From Euptelea pleiosperma (Eukaryota > Streptophyta > Magnoliopsida > Ranunculales > Eupteleaceae): 64,000 nucleotides of DNA. Made by a program: the position numbers and the translations under genes. Where the stretch lies: assembly GCA_035048495.1 (NCBI GenBank), contig CM068553.1, positions 24,429,190-24,493,189 on the forward strand, in the 5' to 3' direction. Numbering within the stretch: the stretch's first letter is position 1; each line of letters begins with the position of its first letter. The notes beneath the pieces are model-generated. The model searched no databases, was not told the origin of the DNA, and saw only the letters and a list, made by a program, of their open reading frames with translations. Positions 31,005-42,300 of this stretch are shown here, one piece after another.

Positions 31005-31658
31005 ATGGATATAGAATTCCAGGCTAACCCACTTAAATCTCAAGCTGAAGCTGCTGAACAGCCTCGACCTCAATCTTGGTTTAAATATTTTAAGTTTCAG
31101 CCGGGGAGAGATTCACCAGGCGACGCTCGGAATGTTCTGTTGATTGTGGCCACGCTGATTACTGCTGTCACCTTCCAAGCCGGAGTCAATCCTCCCGGTA
31201 GTGTTTGGCAAGAACCTCCAGAGAATATAACCGAGGCTATAGAATTGCTAAAGAGTCTGAAGGAAACAAACTACTCTCCCAGTAGTGTAATTCGTCAGGA
31301 TATAACCGAGGCCATAGCATTGCTAACGAGTCGTAACCAAACACAGGACGCTGGAAAGGCTATTTTAGCTACTTACAAAATATCCTTCTATGTTTTCTTG
31401 TGTCTTAACTCCGTATCTCTCTTTTCATCTATCAGTCTTATCACTTATCTCACTCTCGGATTCCCTTATCAAATGGAGGTGCTCATGTCCATTTATTCGA
31501 TGCTGGGTACTTACGTTGCTTCCGTCAGTGCTGTCACACCGAATCATCTATCTCGTTTTCGACTCCTCTTCTTCTTGGGTTTACTGCCTTTTGCTTCAAG
31601 GTGCTTATTGGAACTTATCAAATATTGTATGAGGAAAGGCTGGAAAGCAAGAAGGTGA
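31005..31658 (+). CDS. Stand-alone PGG-domain membrane protein, copy 3
   Basis: Open frame from ATG 31005 (MDIEFQANPLKSQAEAAEQP) to TGA, 217 residues, the longest of the three. Order of parts: hydrophilic N-terminus; DSPGDARNVLLIVATLITAV and FQAGVNPPGSVWQ (helix 1, PPG motif); a loop of two diverged (N/D)ITEAI-LL-S units (ENITEAIELLKSLKET and QDITEAIALLTSRNQT); helices around ISFYVFLCLNSVSL, MEVLMSIYSMLGTYVAS and FRLLFFLGLLPFAS; basic tail KGWKARR. It shares its exact N-terminal MDIEFQANPLKS with copy 1 but its loop type and C-terminal nucleotides with copy 2. No ankyrin repeats. A membrane role is expected; the specific function is unknown. Upstream similarity to copy 2 is broken by an inserted MITE, which could alter expression. 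Confidence 0.87.
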   Translation: MDIEFQANPLKSQAEAAEQPRPQSWFKYFKFQPGRDSPGDARNVLLIVATLITAVTFQAGVNPPGSVWQEPPENITEAIELLKSLKETNYSPSSVIRQDITEAIALLTSRNQTQDAGKAILATYKISFYVFLCLNSVSLFSSISLITYLTLGFPYQMEVLMSIYSMLGTYVASVSAVTPNHLSRFRLLFFLGLLPFASRCLLELIKYCMRKGWKARR

Positions 31659-31803
31659 AGGAGCTAGGTCCTGCTGTTAAAGCAAGGCTGGTTCTACCGT
31701 TAACCGGTTAACAAGGTTTTTCCAGACTTAAGCTTGTAGGCTTCTCTCAGTTTGAACTTTGAAGTTCTATTATGTTGTGGTTTTTGTTGTTGTTCAAGGT
31801 TTG

Positions 31804-31809
31804 AATAAA
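31804..31809 (+). terminator. Poly(A) signal of PGG copy 3
   Basis: AATAAA in TTTGAATAAAA, about 145 bases after the stop; matches copy 2. Confidence 0.6.
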
Positions 31810-32189
31810 ATTTACATTAATTGTTGCCTACAAAAGACATAAATTATTTTTTTTACAATTAATGAAAATTATTAATGTCATCCCTAGGATATATACAAAT
31901 CAACCTGGTTTTCAGCAAGATTGAGTAAAACTTGCCTGACCATCTGTGGTGTGGTATCCTACCAGACCACACACAAGCTGCTTGCCGCATGGATTTTGTA
32001 CGGTAGCAAGTCACATCGGCACGAGCCACAAACTCATCCTCTCCTCCTCTGGTTAACCTACTCAGGTTTGGTGAGAGTAAATGAAGAAAGTGAGAAAAAA
32101 TAAAAGTCAAAATAAGCAACGCAACATGAAAAAGACATGTGGCAATTTCTTATAAGACACTGACTTTAGATGTTTGACGGTTTGACCCA
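31810..32189. other. 3' flank of PGG copy 3 and spacer
   Basis: Similar to the copy 2 flank up to about 31890 (AAAATTATT, TCCCTAGG), then diverges. No other feature recognised. Confidence 0.45.
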
Positions 32190-32356
32190 TGGTTTTAAAA
32201 ACGGCTGTTTAAACGGAAACGCCTCAAGCCCGTTCTGTTAAAACCGTTTAAACACGTTTTAACATATTTGAATCTAACGGCCATTTTTTTGTTTTTTCTT
32301 TTAACGGTCGTTAAAATCGTTTAAACAGTCGTTAAATTCTGAATTTTTTGTGAAAA
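32190..32356. repeat. Truncated copy of the ATGGTTTTAAAAACGG hAT-like family
   Basis: Begins CCATGGTTTTAAAAACGG like the element at 34559 and stops at the edge of the 2-kb duplication. Confidence 0.55.
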
Positions 32357-33009
32357 GAACATCCACGCGCAAGACCCGAAAATACGCTTTACACTTTGTT
32401 TATACTATTTTTTCTACTATTTGTCCAGAATTACAAGAAATTGACTACGCAGTAACATAATTTAATTGATGATGCAAGATCAACAGCTCGGTACCATACT
32501 AATTCAGTCATCATCATAAGCCTTTTTCCAATGGTATTGGGTCCACCAAATAATATGTTCAACTTGCCGAGTTCGAACCAATCACCTAGGGATGATAGGA
32601 ACAAACTACAGTCCTCCCAAGTGAGCTATAAAAGCGTTTTACGATCGAGTTCAACAGATCAGTAACATATATAGTTAGTAATTCAGTGAATGGGAAAAAT
32701 TGATCAAGAGGCTGAACTTTATGGACAACTCTAATCCTCTCGCAGCATTATAAACCTATGCATATGCAATATAGAATGTCAATAAGTATTCAAGATGCAT
32801 CATATAAATAGATAACCTTATGTGATCTTAGTTCTATAAACAAAAATCAATATTCCCAATAATTATAAATTATCTATTACTATTTTAATGCTAAAACTTG
32901 GGTTGCCATACGACATTCATCTAGGGATCTACACTGTCAAATAGAAAAATATAGCCACTTATTAGTTCATTAATGCCCTTCTCCAGCATCTTGGAACTCA
33001 AACTTGTGC

Positions 33010-33490
33010 GGGATGTGCGGACTTTCATTTTATTCTCCGTGATTCGAATTCTAGTTGTTTATTGGCAGGAGGAACAAAATCAAACACCAAATCAGCCGAA
33101 GAAGCCGATGCGCGAGCTCTGAGATGGTATCTCTCACATATATCTCTTTTTTGTGCTGCTGACATTGTGGTGGAATTGGATGTGTGCACGGTGATTGAGA
33201 GTTTGAAGGACGTTCCTTGGCGCTATCTTGTCGGTCGATAGCTCTAGCATCTGGCCTTTTGAAATTATACGACTCTTTTTCTTCTATTTCCTTTCACTAC
33301 ATCCCTAGATCGGCAAATGTCGCAACACATACTATTGCCACAAATGCCTCTTCTTTTTTGTTTCCTTATATTTGGACATGTCTAATATCCCTAATTGGCT
33401 TCTTTCTATGGTGAATAGTGATGGGATTTACGAGTCTTTGTAATCTTTTTTTTTTTGTTTTAATATATGAACTAACTTCAAAAAAAAATG
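33010..33490 (+). mobile_element. L1-type LINE 3' end in duplication copy A
   Basis: RNase H-like tail pieces: EEADARALRWYLSHISLF, VVELDVCTVIESLKDVPWR and, after a frameshift, SISFHYIPRSANVATHTIA. Ends with a T-rich stretch and an A run at 33480-33488. Confidence 0.72.
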
Positions 33491-33729
33491 CCCATCTCCA
33501 GCAAAAACAAAAAAAAAAGGTTTATTGCCCCAATGTACTCATTTATTTTCATGTTATTAATTATATTTTTAACAAAACCACTTGATAAATATATAATTAG
33601 CTTTTCTTGTCATCATTTAACCACTTAATTACTTATTATACCATTATTTTAATATTTTTTATAGAAATCAAATCTTATTGATAATAACATGGATTGGTGA
33701 TTACATTGAACGTAACAAAGCTCTTATAT

Positions 33730-34359
33730 TGTCACGACCCACAAATCGTACGCTAGAATATCTCTATCCATGCACGAATCCCGAGGCATGAGTTGGCCTC
33801 GTAAATACAGATCAATATAAACGTCAACTCAAAATATAATATCTAAAATATTAATAAAATGGGTCCAACTAAATCAAATGCGGAAAATAACTAAACTTGA
33901 TTTAAACAAGAATCCAAAATAATCCAAAAAGTAATAACTCGTGAATGTCCCATGAGGCCACTTATAAAAATTTATTCTACAAATCCTCAAACTCCTAACT
34001 ACCGCTAATAGATCAATTTAAGTCCTCACCAGATCTACCTGTCATATCCTACAAAGAGATATAGTATACAAGAGTGAGTCCATCAGACTCGCAAGCTAAA
34101 CACTCACTAACCACGTGCACGTGCCATGTTATTGTGTGTGCACTACGTCGGACAACAGTTGACAAGATTAATCATAATTGTGGTAATGTCTAAACAATTC
34201 TAAAATCAAACATGTAAGTGTCTATACATTTATCTCATTCTGTAGCTAAACTAATCATGCATACAGATATAAGTAAACATATATATTCATCTCGATACAT
34301 GATGCACTGCTAATGTATTAATGTTAATTAATCCGACATCTCGGGGTTAAATTAATAAA
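33730..34359 (-). repeat. Chromovirus LTR fragment (duplication copy A)
   Basis: Begins TGTCACGACCCACAAATCG like 37178 and follows that LTR for 630 bp, then stops abruptly at the join with a PGG 3'-flank-like sequence. The bases before it (TATAT) equal those before 37178. Confidence 0.8.
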
Positions 34360-34485
34360 CCTGGTCTTGATCAAGATTTGTCTTGTGTGAATCCCAAGGA
34401 TCATCAATGATCTGGACTCCAGAGACGACTGCCCATTAGAGATGATGGTAACAGTACTGCCCCCCCCCCCCCCCCCAAACACATT
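34360..34485. repeat. Detached copy of PGG-gene 3' flank
   Basis: Closely matches 22121-22230 downstream of PGG copy 2 (TGGTCTTGATCAAGATTTGT, AATCCCAAGGATCAT). It sits 2.7 kb from PGG copy 3 without an attached gene. Confidence 0.7.
34460..34476. repeat. Poly(C)17 run
   Basis: Seventeen C residues. The matching position near 22228 lacks them, so the run is private to this copy; its length may be affected by sequencing error. Confidence 0.85.
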
Positions 34486-34558
34486 TAACTTGGCTACAAA
34501 CACATTTAATACTGCCCCCAAACACATTTAACTTTGACTTAAAAGTGAAGTTTTAATC

Positions 34559-34882
34559 ATGGTTTTAAAAACGGCCGTTTAAACGGTAACGCCCCAATCC
34601 CATTTTGGTTAAAACTGTTTAAATGCGTTTTGACGCTTTAACCATTTTAACAGCCGTTAAATTCTTTTCTTTTCTTTTTTTTTGAAAAAAAACGGCCGTT
34701 AAATCCGTTTAATTCCATTTTTTTTAATTTAAAGATTTTTAGCGCCATTTTTTCCATTAAATTCTGTTAAAATCCATTTTTTCTATTGTTTCATTTTTGC
34801 TCCGGGCCGTTTCAATCCGTCCGTTTAAACGGTAACGCCCCCAGTCTATTAAACTGTTAAAACGGCCTCCTTTAGACCTTGG
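34559..34882. mobile_element. hAT-like MITE, ATGGTTTTAAAA family
   Basis: 324 bp, begins ATGGTTTTAAAAACGGCCG and ends TTTAGACCTTGG. It holds repeated AAACGGTAACGCCCC motifs. Same family as 53271-53634, where an 8-bp target duplication is clear; here the flanks (TTTTAATC and TTTTATAA) match only partly. Confidence 0.6.
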
Positions 34883-34892
34883 TTTTATAATG

Positions 34893-35805
34893 TTAACTTG
34901 GCAGGTTTTGGACTTCGCTTTGCATACAAATTAACCCATTCCTTGGGACCATGATAAGTGGAAGATGTTGTTGTCCTCCTGAGGAGGCCTTTCTCATAGT
35001 CTGGACGTACTTAAGAGGATGTACAATTCTCCTCAGGATGACATCAAACCGTCTCCTAATAATTGGGCTTTGCTTGCTTTGTGTAAGGGAAAAATCCCAC
35101 ACCCCCTTGAGATGCGCACAACAACCTGTTCAGACGCTATCTTAGTCGTCTTCCCGACGTCCGGTCGAGTCGCTCCCGACTACGACGATTTGAATATGTG
35201 CTCTCTGATATTTAATCCGAATACATTGGCTTTTGATCCGATCTCTCTGTCAACCAGTCCGACTGTCCCGACTGAAGAGCCAAATTCTCCGAGACACTTG
35301 AAAATAAACTCCATTGTTGGGTATTCCACCGCAAAATCTCCGATGCTTACGTTAGTATTTCCTTAGCAAAAATCACCCAAGCTTTAGACTAAGATTCCTT
35401 CCCTTCTTCGTTATTGTAGCTCTCTATTTATAGAAGATGAACCCGATTGAGACCGTACCAATCAGTGCCCAAATCTATGAATGGCTTGGCATAGATCGTG
35501 GTTTGGGAGTACAACAGGTGACTATTTATTGTTCATTTCCCTCTCCACGCATCTTTCTTACCGGATAGATTTCGGCCCAAATATAAGTCACCATCAATTG
35601 CCTTTCCGAGTCTGAGAGTATCTATCTGATACCAAAGTTTCCCTAGCCGTTAGTCCGACTGAATAGATATTGTTGTTGCAATCGTGGTCGGATCATCATG
35701 CCGATGTCCGACTGAACGGATATCGTCCGACTAGCCAAAATCTGGTGCCAACTTTCGGAATGGTGTCTCAGCGGACCGGCCTACTCGAACACGTGTCATC
35801 ATCCA
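34893..35805. other. GC-richer stretch, possibly LTR-derived, unassigned
   Basis: Contains repeated GTCCGACTGA and CCCGACT motifs and a 115-codon open frame (35019-35366) without recognisable domains. The style resembles a retrotransposon LTR, but no boundaries or target duplication were found. Confidence 0.35.
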
Positions 35806-37807
35806 GAACGTCCACGTGTATGACTCGAAAATACCCCTTACACTTTGTTTATACTATTTTTTCTACTATTTGTCCAAAATTACAAGAAATTGATTACACA
35901 GTAACATAATTTAATTAATGATGGAAGTTCAACAGCTAGCTCAGTACCATAGTAATTCAGTCACCATCATAAGCCTTTTTCCAATGGTATTGGGTCCACC
36001 AAATAATATGTCCAGCTTGCGGAGTTCGAACCAATCACCTAGGGATGATAGTAACCAACTACGGTCCTCCCAAATGAGCTATAAAAGTGTTTTATGATCG
36101 AGTTCAATAGATCAGTAACATATATAGTTAGTAATTCAGTGAATGGAAAAAATTGATCAAGAGCTAAACTTAATGGACAACTCTAATCTTCGCAACATTA
36201 TAAACCTATGCATATGCAATATAGAATGTCAATAAGTATTCAAGATGCATCATATAAATAGATAACCTTATGTGATCTTAGTTCTATAAACAAAAATCAA
36301 TATTCCCAAGAATTATAAATTATCTATTACTATTTTAATGCCAAAACTTGGGTTGCCATACCACGTTCATCTAGGGACCTACGCTGTCAAATAGAAAAAT
36401 ATAGCCACTTATTAGTTCATTAATGCCCTTCTCCAACATCTTGGAACTCAAACTCGAGATGTGCGGACTTTGATTTTGTTCTATGTAATTCAAATTCTCG
36501 TTGTTTATTGGCAGGAGGGGAACAAAATCAAACACCAAATCAGCCGAAGAAGCCGATACGCGAGCTCTGAGATGGTATCTCTCACATATATCTCTTTTTT
36601 GTGCGGCTGACATTGTGGTGGAATTGGATGTGTGCACGGTGATTGATAGTTTGAAGGACGTTCCTTGGCGCTATCTTGTCGGTCGATAGCTCTAGCATCT
36701 GGCCTTTTGAACTTCTGCGACTCTTTCTCTTCTATTTCCTTTCACTATATCCCTAGATCGGCAAATGTTGCAACACATACTATTGCCTCAAATGCCTCTT
36801 CTTTTTTGTTTCCTTATATTTGGACATGTCTAATATCCCTAATTGGCTTCTTTCTATGATGAATAGTGATGGGATTTAGGAGTCTTTGTAATCTCTTTTT
36901 TTTGTTTTAATATATGCGCTAACTTCAAAAAAAAAATGCCCATCTCCAGCAAAAACAAAAAAAAAGGTTTATTGTCCCAATGTACTCATTTATTTTCATG
37001 TTATTAATTATATTTTTAATAAAATCACTTGATAAATATATAATTAGCTTTTCTTATCATCATTTAACCACTTAATTACTTATTATGCCATTATTTTAAT
37101 ATTTTTTAATAGAAATCAAATCTTATTGATAATAACATGGATTGGTGATTACATTGAACGTAACAAAGCTCTTATATTGTCACGACCCACAAATCGTACG
37201 CCAGAATGTCTCTATCCATGCACGAATCCCGAGGCGTGAGTTGGCCTCGTAAATACAGATCAACATAAAAGTCAACTCAAAATATAATATCTAAAATATC
37301 AATAAAACGGGTCTAACTAAACCAAATACGGAAAATAACTAAACTGGGTTTAAACAAGAACCCAAAATAATCCAAAAAGCAATAACTTGTGAACGTCCCG
37401 TGAGGCCACTTACAAAAATATATTCTGCAAATCCTCAAACTCCTAACTACCACTAATAGATCAATCTAAGTCCTCACCAGATCTACCTGTCACGTCCTTT
37501 AAAGAGATATAGTATACAAGGGTGAGTCCATCAGACTCGCAAGCTAGACACTCACTAACCACGTGCACGTGCCATGTTATTGTGTGTGCACTACGTCGAA
37601 CAACAGTTAACAAGATTAATCACAATTGTAGTAATGTCTAAACAATTCTAAAATAAAAAATGTAAGTGTCTACACATTCATCTCATTCTTTAGCTAAACT
37701 AATCATGCATATAGATATAAGTAAACATATGGTCTCATCTCGATACATGATGCACTACTAATGCATTAATGTTAATTAATCTGACATCTCGGAGTTAAGT
37801 TAATAAA
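35806..37807. repeat. Direct duplication, copy B (2.0 kb)
   Basis: Partner of 32357-34359. Here the similarity runs straight into the intact 3' LTR of the chromovirus at 37178, so this is probably the parental copy. Confidence 0.88.
36470..36940 (+). mobile_element. L1-type LINE 3' end in duplication copy B
   Basis: Same RNase H-like pieces as copy A (EEADTRALRWYLSHISLF, SISFHYIPRSANVATHTIA) with the same frameshift, ending in a T-rich stretch and an A run near 36928. Confidence 0.72.
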
Positions 37808-39289
37808 TCCGACATACAGATAGTCTAGACAATCTATCCGACATACAGATATTCATGTAAACATTGATGATTTAGGGTTTTACAACCAAGGGCTTCTCCT
37901 TATTCCCTGCTTGCTTAATTTTTAGGATCGAACACAACCACCCAAAGACCTACCCAGCGGCTTGAACACAACCAACACATCGGATAAACCCTAAAATATA
38001 GGCCTGCTTAACCTAATTCATAGATCATAATCTTTATGATAAATAATGCAACAATAACTGAATAATAATACATTTTAATAATTAACCTAATTTATAGTCA
38101 TTTAAAATAATACTCATATTTTCATTTACGTAACAATTATCGTATGGTTCTCCCTCAATATAAATAATGAACATACTTAACAAAAATCGTAGGAAAACCC
38201 AAGCCCAAATTGATCATAAGAAAATCCTAATAGAAGAATCATAAAGAAACTCAAGAATTTTAAGAATTAAGAAACAAGAATCGAGAATCAAGAATTAATA
38301 ATTGTAGGAATAAAATTTCATATTTCAGAATTCTGTGATTTATATTAAATTATAAAAAAAAATATCATCTTATTCTACTCTTCGAAACACGCAATTTCAA
38401 AAAAAATAGAGCTAAAAATGTTAAGAAACGAAAGAGATAAAATTCTGACAAAAATTATATTCTTTAATAATAGCGAGTAAAACAAATTTTGAATTTTGGG
38501 AACCTTGTGATTCATATTAAATTCTAAAAACAACTACTACGGTGTGTACGTTTCAATACACACAATTTCAAAAAAAATAGAGCATAAAAATGTTGAGAAA
38601 TGAATGAAATGAAATTCTGACAAAAATCACATTTGAATAATTTTATAAAAATTTAAAGAAAATTAAAGATTTTAGCATGCTTTTCCATAGATTTATCACA
38701 AAAATTCTACATGATTTCTTAAAAATAGAAACGAGAATAAACATAAAGGATTAACAAAAAATTAAACATAGAAAAAAATGAATCTAAAAACCATTAATCA
38801 AACAAAGCCTTAATCATACTATTTATTAACAAATACTTAGAATAACAATCAACATCTAAAAACCTAAGGGATTAATGAGGTTTTCACTTGCCTATGATCG
38901 CTAATCCAACGTATGAAAGAGATTCATCCACAACCGGAGGGTTTTCCCAAACCCTTGGCTTCAAAGAGTAAAGAGGAGAAGAGAAGAGAGATTATAGTTT
39001 AGGTTTATAATTTGAGAAAAGTGATTTTCATAGCTTTCACTTAGGCTTAAATGGGAAGAGTCAAAAACCCTAATTTATGTCCACTAATGGGCTAAAAATA
39101 GGCCCAAGGCCCATGGGTATCAACTGGGCTCCAAATTAAATAATAAAAAGGCCCAAAAGGTCAATAAAATGGCTCCGAAAGCCCACCCAACAAACATTGC
39201 TCTAAACCAATAATAAATAGGCATTAATACTAAATACATATAATTAATTATTAACTAATAATTAATACAAATAAAAGCAATGCATTACA
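37178..39289 (-). repeat. Chromovirus 3' LTR
   Basis: Starts TGTCACGACCC and ends GCATTACA. About 1.95 kb align with 50575-52522; the last 160 bp have no counterpart because the other LTR is truncated. The right edge is inferred from the TTACA end shared with the LTRs at 16985 and 57333. Confidence 0.75.
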
Positions 39290-39398
39290 AATGCGGATAC
39301 TTCTCACAAACATCCGCCTCTAACTCCCATGAAACATCATCCACATCATGATGGTTCCACTGGACCTTCACCAACGAGATAACTTTGGTGCGGAGTAC
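39289..39398 (-). pseudogene. Chromovirus polyprotein C-terminus (chromodomain end)
   Basis: The minus strand reads VLRTKVISLVKVQWNHHDVD, then VSWELEADVCEKYPHL and a stop: the chromodomain-like end of chromovirus integrases. The stop codon overlaps the inferred LTR start. The upstream part lies across the inserted element, at 43254-43432. Confidence 0.8.
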
Positions 39399-42300
39399 CT
39401 GCTTGAAATTCAATTTTTTTGTGTCGTTGTGTACGGAAACCCTAATTCAACAATATTTGTAGAATCCAATTCTAAACCTGCAAAATATAGACTTGTATAG
39501 CAGTTCTTGTCGGATGTCGATCCGCACTCGGTGTGAGTTTGTGCCATAAAGAATTAAAACTGACAAATAATATACATAGAAAAAATGAAAATGGTGAGAG
39601 AGATGAAAAGGGCGAGTCAATTTAAAACATCTTTGAAATGAGATCCATAGAATACTAAACTAACTAAAATTAAATTGCATTAATCAAAGTGTTGCTTACA
39701 TGAACTAAAATTTGCAGAAATAAAGAAAGTAGATAAATCTATTCTAAAAAGCATGTAAGAAAGCATGTAAAGGGTTAAGAGAAGAAGGGGTAAGGAAAAG
39801 AAACATTCATTGAGATCTCAGAGCTAAGGGCGCTACCGATCAAGAAGACGATCGTCCAAGATTTCGATGGATGCTTCAATTGAGAAAAAGGATTTTGACA
39901 GAGAAGCATCCTATGATCTTTGGAGCTAAGGCGCTACAAATCAAGAAGAGGGTCATCCAAATTTCATTGAATGTTGTTCAATCGTGAGAACATAAGAGAG
40001 AAAGTAGAGAGAAAGAAGAAATTCACATCGGCTTACCGGTCGACAAGGTAGATGTGAACTGGCCTATGATGAACGATGATGTGCCCTAAGAAGCTCACCT
40101 TTTGCACTTACCGAAAAGAGTCAGCCAAGTGAAGAGACGATCGGCTTGAGAATTCTAAAGAGAAAAATCTAACTCTAGAGAGAGAAAGTGGAAGGTAGAA
40201 AGAGAAAATGGGTTTTAGAGAGAGAAAGATGATGAAAGAGAGATCTAGAGAGCGAAAGTGAAATATAGAGTGAGAAATTAGGATTTCTAGAGAGAGAAGA
40301 GAAATCCTAGAGAGAGAAAGTAAGAGGAGTGAGAGAAAGAGTTTACCTTCGCACTTGCCAATTATCAGATCGGTCCGAGATGGAGAAGCCATAGAAAAGA
40401 ACATTGCAAGGAGAATGATCCATGGCTGTGCTTGGGCTGTTGTGCACATGAACCGGCAAAGAGAGGTTGCATAGAGGGACCTCCAACTCGATTGCTTGTG
40501 AGATGGTTGATCAAGGAGATCCGGGTTGTTATGTGACATACATGCCCGAACCATTGAAGGAGAGGTTGCATGGTCAAGAGAAGAGAGTGCTCCCTAGGGA
40601 GGAGCTTGCTGGCTATCCATGAGGTGGTGTTGGGCAGATGAGTGGCCAAGAAGATGGCTGGTGGTTGCACCGTTTGCACCACATGGTGGTTTGCCGGAGA
40701 TGCTGGACAAAAGTGGAGATTGCAGGTTAGCAAGGCCATTGGCAGCGTGGTGGTGGAAGGAAAGGAGGAGAACGATTGGTGTATCTTGCTATCTAGCGTG
40801 GTGGGTTTTGTAAGTCATGGAACCTGATATGTGGAGGTGCTGCTACACGTCGCTTTTGGCCAACAAGGTGAAGCGGAACATGACAGGTGGTGGCAGCATG
40901 GATCGAGGAGCAGGTGAGGGAGTCTGTGTTGCAGGTCCATGGATGGCTTTAGAGAGGGCAACAAGGTTAACTGTCGTCCGTGGTGGAGAAGGATGCAAGG
41001 AAGATGTCTGACCGCTAGTGGAGTCTATGAAAGGGAGAAGGAAGGAGCACGAACCGGTTGCTGTTATGGGCTGTCATGGAGGTCATGGCCTGCAAGTGGG
41101 TGCACGGTGTAGCAGAGGCGGTGATCTTGCCCGGAGAGTTGTAGTGTGAAGAAGCACGTCGGTGCTTTGTATGCATGGCCGTGGAGATCACCCCGAAGAG
41201 TTGTAGGTGTGCTGCCTGGGAGTTACAGGCATGTTGCCCGAAAAGAAGAACAGCACCTGCTGGTGTGCTTGCAGGTGCTGATTGTGGAGATGACGATGGT
41301 TGTTGCATGTTGCAGGTGGTCGAGAAACAAACCAGCAAAGGATGATGTGAAAGATGATAGGCTGCGGATGGATCACTGTCCAAGTGTGGAGAGGACGGTG
41401 GTAGGATTAGCAACACGTGGGAGATAGGGGATCCCGAACCACCATGTGGCTGGTTGGAGTGGATGAAGGTGGCGGTCAGTGATGACAGTCCGGCGGGGTA
41501 GCAACAGACGTGGGGCAACATCAGATTTGGTTCGTGAGGGAGATAAGCCCGTTAAGAAGAAGAAGAAGACTATTGCACTTACCAGATAAGGAGGGAGCGG
41601 CAACGTGGGTGCTGTCCGTGGATGGAAGAGCTAATTAACAGCCTGCTTTCTTGCAGGCCGTGAAGAAGGAGTGGTACTGCCTGGTGTGCTCCATGGGGTT
41701 GCAAGTTCTGGCAAGAGGAAGAAGCCCACGGTGGTGTATAGCTGCGTGGTGCACAGGAGGTGGAAGGGAAGCTTGAGAGGAGTTACAGGTTGCTGGACTT
41801 GCAAGTTTCTTCTTTACAGACCGTGGAGCACTTACAGTCTGGCCATCCAAGAGAAGGAGGCACCGACTGTCAATGATGAAGAAGAGAGAGTCGAGAGAGA
41901 TTGAGGTCAGAGAGATTAGAGGTTCGGTTGAGAGAGGAAAGAGTTGAGAGAGAGGGTATAGACTATAGAGAGAGATAGAGTTGAAAGGGAAGGGTGTTAG
42001 TGATTAATAGGGTTAGTGTTAATTGAGAGAAAGTCATGGGTTGAGAGGAAATAGGCGAGGAACGAGTCTACGAGGGAGTGAAAGGAGGTGCCCACGATTT
42101 TAGAAACTGTGGGAACCTTAATTCATTTTTATCTATTTATTCTTTTATCTTATTTATTGCTTTTTTTTTTCTTCTATTTTCTTTTTATTTATTTTATTTG
42201 GTTTTCTTTAAGGGTTAGGTTTAAGGATTGCTTTAATAAGAGCCATTGGATTAGGAAGTGTTTAAAGAGATTAAAAGGGGAAGGTAAGAGTGGACCGTGG

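Larger units (their letters stand above)
32357..34359. repeat. Direct duplication, copy A (2.0 kb)
   Basis: Collinear with 35806-37807, about 95% identical by eye, starting at AGAACnTCCACG and ending in GTTAATAAA-like sequence inside an LTR. It carries a LINE end (33010-33490) and the outer 630 bp of a chromovirus LTR (33730-34359). Confidence 0.88.

Noticed and set aside
6425..31658. Ankyrin-repeat exons near the PGG genes
   Set aside because: Both strands around all three genes were read for ankyrin-like text such as G-TPLHLAA; none was found.
35019..35366. 115-codon open frame as a gene
   Set aside because: No domain, no splice or promoter context, and repeated GTCCGACTGA motifs suggest repeat-derived sequence.
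34893..35800. Complete solo LTR from TGTTAAC to a CA end
   Set aside because: The flanking bases do not form a target duplication.
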